Of a stretch of 58,301 bases of DNA, positions 54,946 through 58,301 are shown piece by piece. Source of the DNA: Atkinsonella hypoxylon (taxonomy: Eukaryota; Ascomycota; Sordariomycetes; Hypocreales; Clavicipitaceae). The first letter of the stretch is position 1; every line of letters begins with the position of its first letter. The notes under the pieces are model-generated. The model worked only from the letters and a program-made list of their open reading frames with translations. It ran no database searches and had not been told where the DNA came from. Location: positions 1-58,301 of the forward strand of contig JFHB01000194.1 of assembly GCA_000729835.1 (NCBI GenBank), written 5' to 3'. The position numbers were made by a program, and so were the translations under genes.

Positions 54946-56673
54946 ATGGAACCAGGTGACTCTGGATCCCGTCAACAAAGGTGCGTTCAATATTCCCTCT
55001 TGTCAGCGTTTGCTGCTCCTTTTCCAATCTGGAGTCCTCCTGTCACGACCCTATTGACAATCACGGCTTATCTTCAGTGTTCATCCGATCTCCACTGCCA
55101 CCTCAGACCAACACCAGCAACACCCACATCCGCACCATCACCATCACCAACCGCCACGTGCGCTCACGCCCACAGCTGCTTACCAGTCGCAGCGAGAACA
55201 TCTTGACAGGCGATATTTAGAACAACCTGCCATGGCTGCCGCGAGTGTGCTTCCTCCCAGCTCTCCCTACCCTCAATCGTCTCCATACCCGAACTACCAA
55301 CCGCCTGCGCCAACCTCTAACGCAAGTGGGAATATGATTTCCAGTGAGCACCGAAGGTCGTCTGACGACAAGGAGCACTTGGGTCGTCAATCTCTGCCGT
55401 CTATCTCGGAAGTCATATCTGGCGCTCGACCGAACCAGTATCCTCCCCCTCAGTCTAGTCTACAGTCGGGCTCTGGCGTGCCCTCGCCTTTCCCACCAGC
55501 TTCTCGCCAATTCACAGAGCCAGAAAAACACTCTCCTCCTCGACCTCCTCAACCTCCCCAACCTCCACATACCGCATCCACATTTCCTCCTCGGCAAGAG
55601 AATCTGCCCGCGTTTACAGACTCACCGCGGCCACATTTCAATGGGAGACATAGTCTTCCTCCGGTCACCGACCGCCGACCGACTCCTCCAACAAAGCCAG
55701 AGTTACCACCACATCATCGTCTTAGCGAGCCCCAACCGACGGCGGAGCCTCATGCCGCTAATGGAGTGTACGGCCATGGCCCCCCGCCTCCACCACCCAC
55801 CTCTCACCCATACCCTCCCGGACACCTTCCTCCCGGCCAAGTTCCTCTCCCAGCGTACCCAATCTCGCCCCGTCACACTGGTCTCCCACTTGGACCATAT
55901 GACCCTCGAGCAGCCTCTCTACGCCCTGACGAGGCCGAGTATGCCAACCGAGCACGATTCGAGCACGGCCCGGGTCGACATTTTGAGACGTGGAATTATC
56001 AGGACTCTCTCAGCAGAGTACGTGGTTTTTGTCTCTACAGAAGCGGATCCATATTCTTGGGATTGATTACTAATTACATCATTTTGATTGATTCTAGATT
56101 GGATCATCATCGCGCACCATTTTCAACTTTGCCGAGGCGTATGGACGCATTGCGCAGGAGCAACATGGCTCGCATCCTATCCCAGAACGACTGCCGACCG
56201 AGCGGGAGGTTAATGATATGCTCGCCAATGTTGACCTGATCAAACGATCGCTGGAGCAAGTAAAGGACGCCGTGCAGGCATCCATTCAGAGCGAACGCGC
56301 AAGAGAAGGCTCGAAGCTAAAAGGGTCGTATGAAGAGGATCATCAAGATGTGTCCATGTATGACAGCAGCATGAAGCCACCATACACGATGACTGAGGTG
56401 AAGAAGCGTCGCGGCGTAAGTGAACCGAAAAAATTCATTTGATAGAGTTGGGGTGTTGGATGAGAATGACTCCCAGGCTAAACGTTACTGTAGCGGGCTG
56501 CTCCTCCTGGCCGATGCCACAGCTGCAACAGAATTGATACCCCAGAGTGGCGGCGGGGGCCTGACGGCGCCAGGACACTTTGCAACGCTTGTGGCCTTCA
56601 CTACGCCAAGCTTGAGAGAAAGCGACAATTGGAAGCCCGGTCCCTGCGGCCCAAACCAGAAGATAGGAATTGA
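54946..56673 (+). CDS. nsdD: NsdD/SUB-1-class GATA transcription factor
   Basis: Four exons: 54946-54980, 55078-56017, 56098-56415 and 56494-56673, giving 490 residues. Exon 1 encodes only MEPGDSGSRQQ plus a split Ser; its GTGCGT intron joins in frame to a His/Gln-rich segment that runs into the Met at 55232. That Met is therefore probably not the real start. The N-terminal half is Pro/Ser-rich and disordered, with QSLPSISEVISG. A helical segment (FNFAEAYGRIAQEQ) precedes the C-terminal zinc finger: C439-x2-C442-x18-C461-x2-C464 (CHSC, TPEWRRGPDGARTLC, NACG), followed by a basic tail. The x18 spacing and the APPGRCHSCNR start define the NsdD class. Family members control sexual development, conidiation and secondary metabolism. 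It is nuclear. A very long gene-free region lies upstream. Confidence 0.93.
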
Positions 56674-58301
56674 TCAATGCTAGCATGCAGTGCATCTTGG
56701 GCCCGAAACACCATTCCCGTGACACGATGATCGACATGTCATGAGAAAAAAGTCTGCCTTATTATAGAGTCGATGACTCGACGTTTTTATTTTCCCTTCA
56801 TGGTCGAAGCTAGCACCAAGGCGCAGAGATTTGGCAGATGCGCCTTCGCAGCGCGTGGTGCAGTTCAGCGCAACGGAGCTGCCACCTGCTTTCTTACTTC
56901 TTACGTCGGCTCTCTTTGGGACCATTTCCTCTCTGCAGCTTAGGATATCTGGCGACGCTTTGTACATAGGAGCTTCCGTGGTTGTTTATTTTCTCCCATT
57001 TGTGTTTCTTGCCCCCGGCAGACAAAGCCATCAGATACCTTTCTTTTCGTCGTTCCAAGGCGGATAATTGGCATAACAGGCGTTATTACTATTTTATCGG
57101 ACTTGATGTCAGATTCCATATTCCCCCTCTTCCATTTTGGGTCCATTTTCGGGGCTCATTTTTTTTTTTTTTTGTGGTGTTTTTTTATGGTCATGTTTTA
57201 TTATACTTCTGCCATGTTGTCCAATCTCGTTGAACAGATCAGCAACGGGGAACAAGCTGTGGGGACATTTTTAGACAAGATTATGTTATACAACTGCCGG
57301 GCAGGCAGGCCAAGAAGCGTTTATGGAGATGGGGGAAAAAAAAAAGAAAAAAGAAAAAAAAAATAACGACTTTGGTACATGTCACAAAAACCAAAGATTT
57401 TGTATGCCCATGCGTTGTTTAAGATCACGTCGTGTTCCACCTTTGTTGGTTGTGGCTGTAGTCATAGATGCATGCATGTCCAATGCACTCTGTTCCTGCT
57501 GGGGGAGGGGAAGAGGGGGGCAGTGTACATGTCTGCGTACATGTCTGGTATCATACAGACATTGATACATACATGAACGGATTGTGTGATGCATGCATAC
57601 CCAGTGCCGTCACCGTCGCCGTCGCCGTCGCCGTTGCACTCGTACGGGTCGCTGCCACAGGTCGCTGCCACAGGTCGCTGCCTCGACCAATTCGCGAACC
57701 GAGAGACCCAGCCTGTAGCTCTCAGCATTTTGATGAGCACGATCCCGGGGATCCCATCCGCGCTCCAGGTCTCCATACACAGCGTGCCACTGTAAAACAG
57801 GACCATGCCCTGTCCTGTTACCTTTACCTTGGGACGGTTTCACTCCTCCGCCGGTTTAATTGCCCGCACTGCGTTGCCGCGTGAGGGCCGGACCCATCAG
57901 TCCAATTTTTACCCGCGCCTCTATTCCGTAGCTCGGCCAGTTCTAGATTCACGGCCCCCTGTTCTACAATCGTCGGGGGGTTTTTTTTTTTTCTCTATTT
58001 CATGGTACGATTTTTTCTTAAAAGTCGGGCTTGGCAAATGGGTTCTCATCTTTTTCTGAAACGCTAAGGTCCCCATTTCCCTCTTACTTTTTGCTTTTCT
58101 GAGAGCCAAGGTTCGCTGACTGACGGTCTGGACATCAATTAAGTTAAACCTGAGTTTACCATCTGAGAAACTGTTCCCCCTACCCCCCTTTTTTTTTTCA
58201 AAAAAAAAAAGGTATCCTTTGCTCACGTTCCTCGCTTTGACGTTTCAAGTCCGCTCCGTCGGGACCATGCCCATTTGCACCCCGGTAGGTCGGCATTCGG
58301 T
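56674..58301. other. 3' flank of nsdD to window end, no gene seen
   Basis: 1.6 kb with T and A runs (57161, 57340), a GCCGTC hexamer array (about 57606-57636), a GTCGCTGCCACAG repeat (about 57648-57683) and a final A/T-rich area. Open frames on both strands overlap in the arrays and look like by-products of low complexity. The left part is probably the nsdD 3' UTR. Confidence 0.5.
57606..57683. repeat. GCCGTC hexamer array and 13-base GTCGCTGCCACAG repeat
   Basis: About five GCCGTC units, followed after a short spacer by two full and one partial copy of GTCGCTGCCACAG. Confidence 0.85.

Overview
The window is nuclear DNA from a filamentous ascomycete. Its genes are split by short introns with GT...AG borders and CTRAC-like branch sites. 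It encodes two Zn2Cys6 regulators, an NsdD-class GATA factor, a group II fungal G-alpha subunit, a secreted GH20 and a secreted GH3 enzyme. The intergenic DNA carries many short tandem repeats and homopolymer tracts. A Sordariomycete, possibly hypocrealean, fits best, but that placement is inference from gene style, not from a search.

Layout. Left, 0-23 kb, is gene-sparse: a secreted protein (235-960, -), a TauD-like dioxygenase (3933-5255, +), a decayed repeat area (about 5.9-6.5 kb), a GH20 beta-N-acetylhexosaminidase (7341-9182, +), two head-to-head Zn2Cys6 regulators (about 9.7-11.4 kb, - and 12.4-14.7 kb, +), a small membrane protein (15.2-16.0 kb, -), 4 kb of gene-free AT-rich DNA, an unrecognised four-exon gene (19.9-21.0 kb, +) and a TMEM234-like protein (21.4-22.1 kb, -). 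The middle, 23.6-38 kb, is a denser housekeeping block: proteasome alpha-1 (-), WKF-domain nucleolar-type protein (+), PhyH-like dioxygenase (-), claudin-like four-pass membrane protein (-), Nit2-type omega-amidase (+), spermidine synthase (-) and G-alpha (+). Right: a GH3 beta-glucosidase (40.0-42.7 kb, +), about 12 kb without a convincing gene, then nsdD/sub-1 (54.9-56.7 kb, +) and its 3' flank.

How the genes relate. They do not form an obvious metabolic cluster. Several pairs share intergenic regions: divergent proteasome alpha-1/WKF, divergent claudin-like/Nit2, and the divergent Zn2Cys6 pair. GH20, GH3 and the secreted protein are extracellular; G-alpha and NsdD are signalling and development regulators. 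No phage, CRISPR, intact transposon or toxin system was seen. The most useful results are resolved exon structures (including a hidden first exon of nsdD), an unusually long and open intron in the spermidine synthase gene, and several families of short dispersed intergenic sequence. Exon coordinates come from reading splice signals by eye and checking reading frame; no RNA evidence was available.
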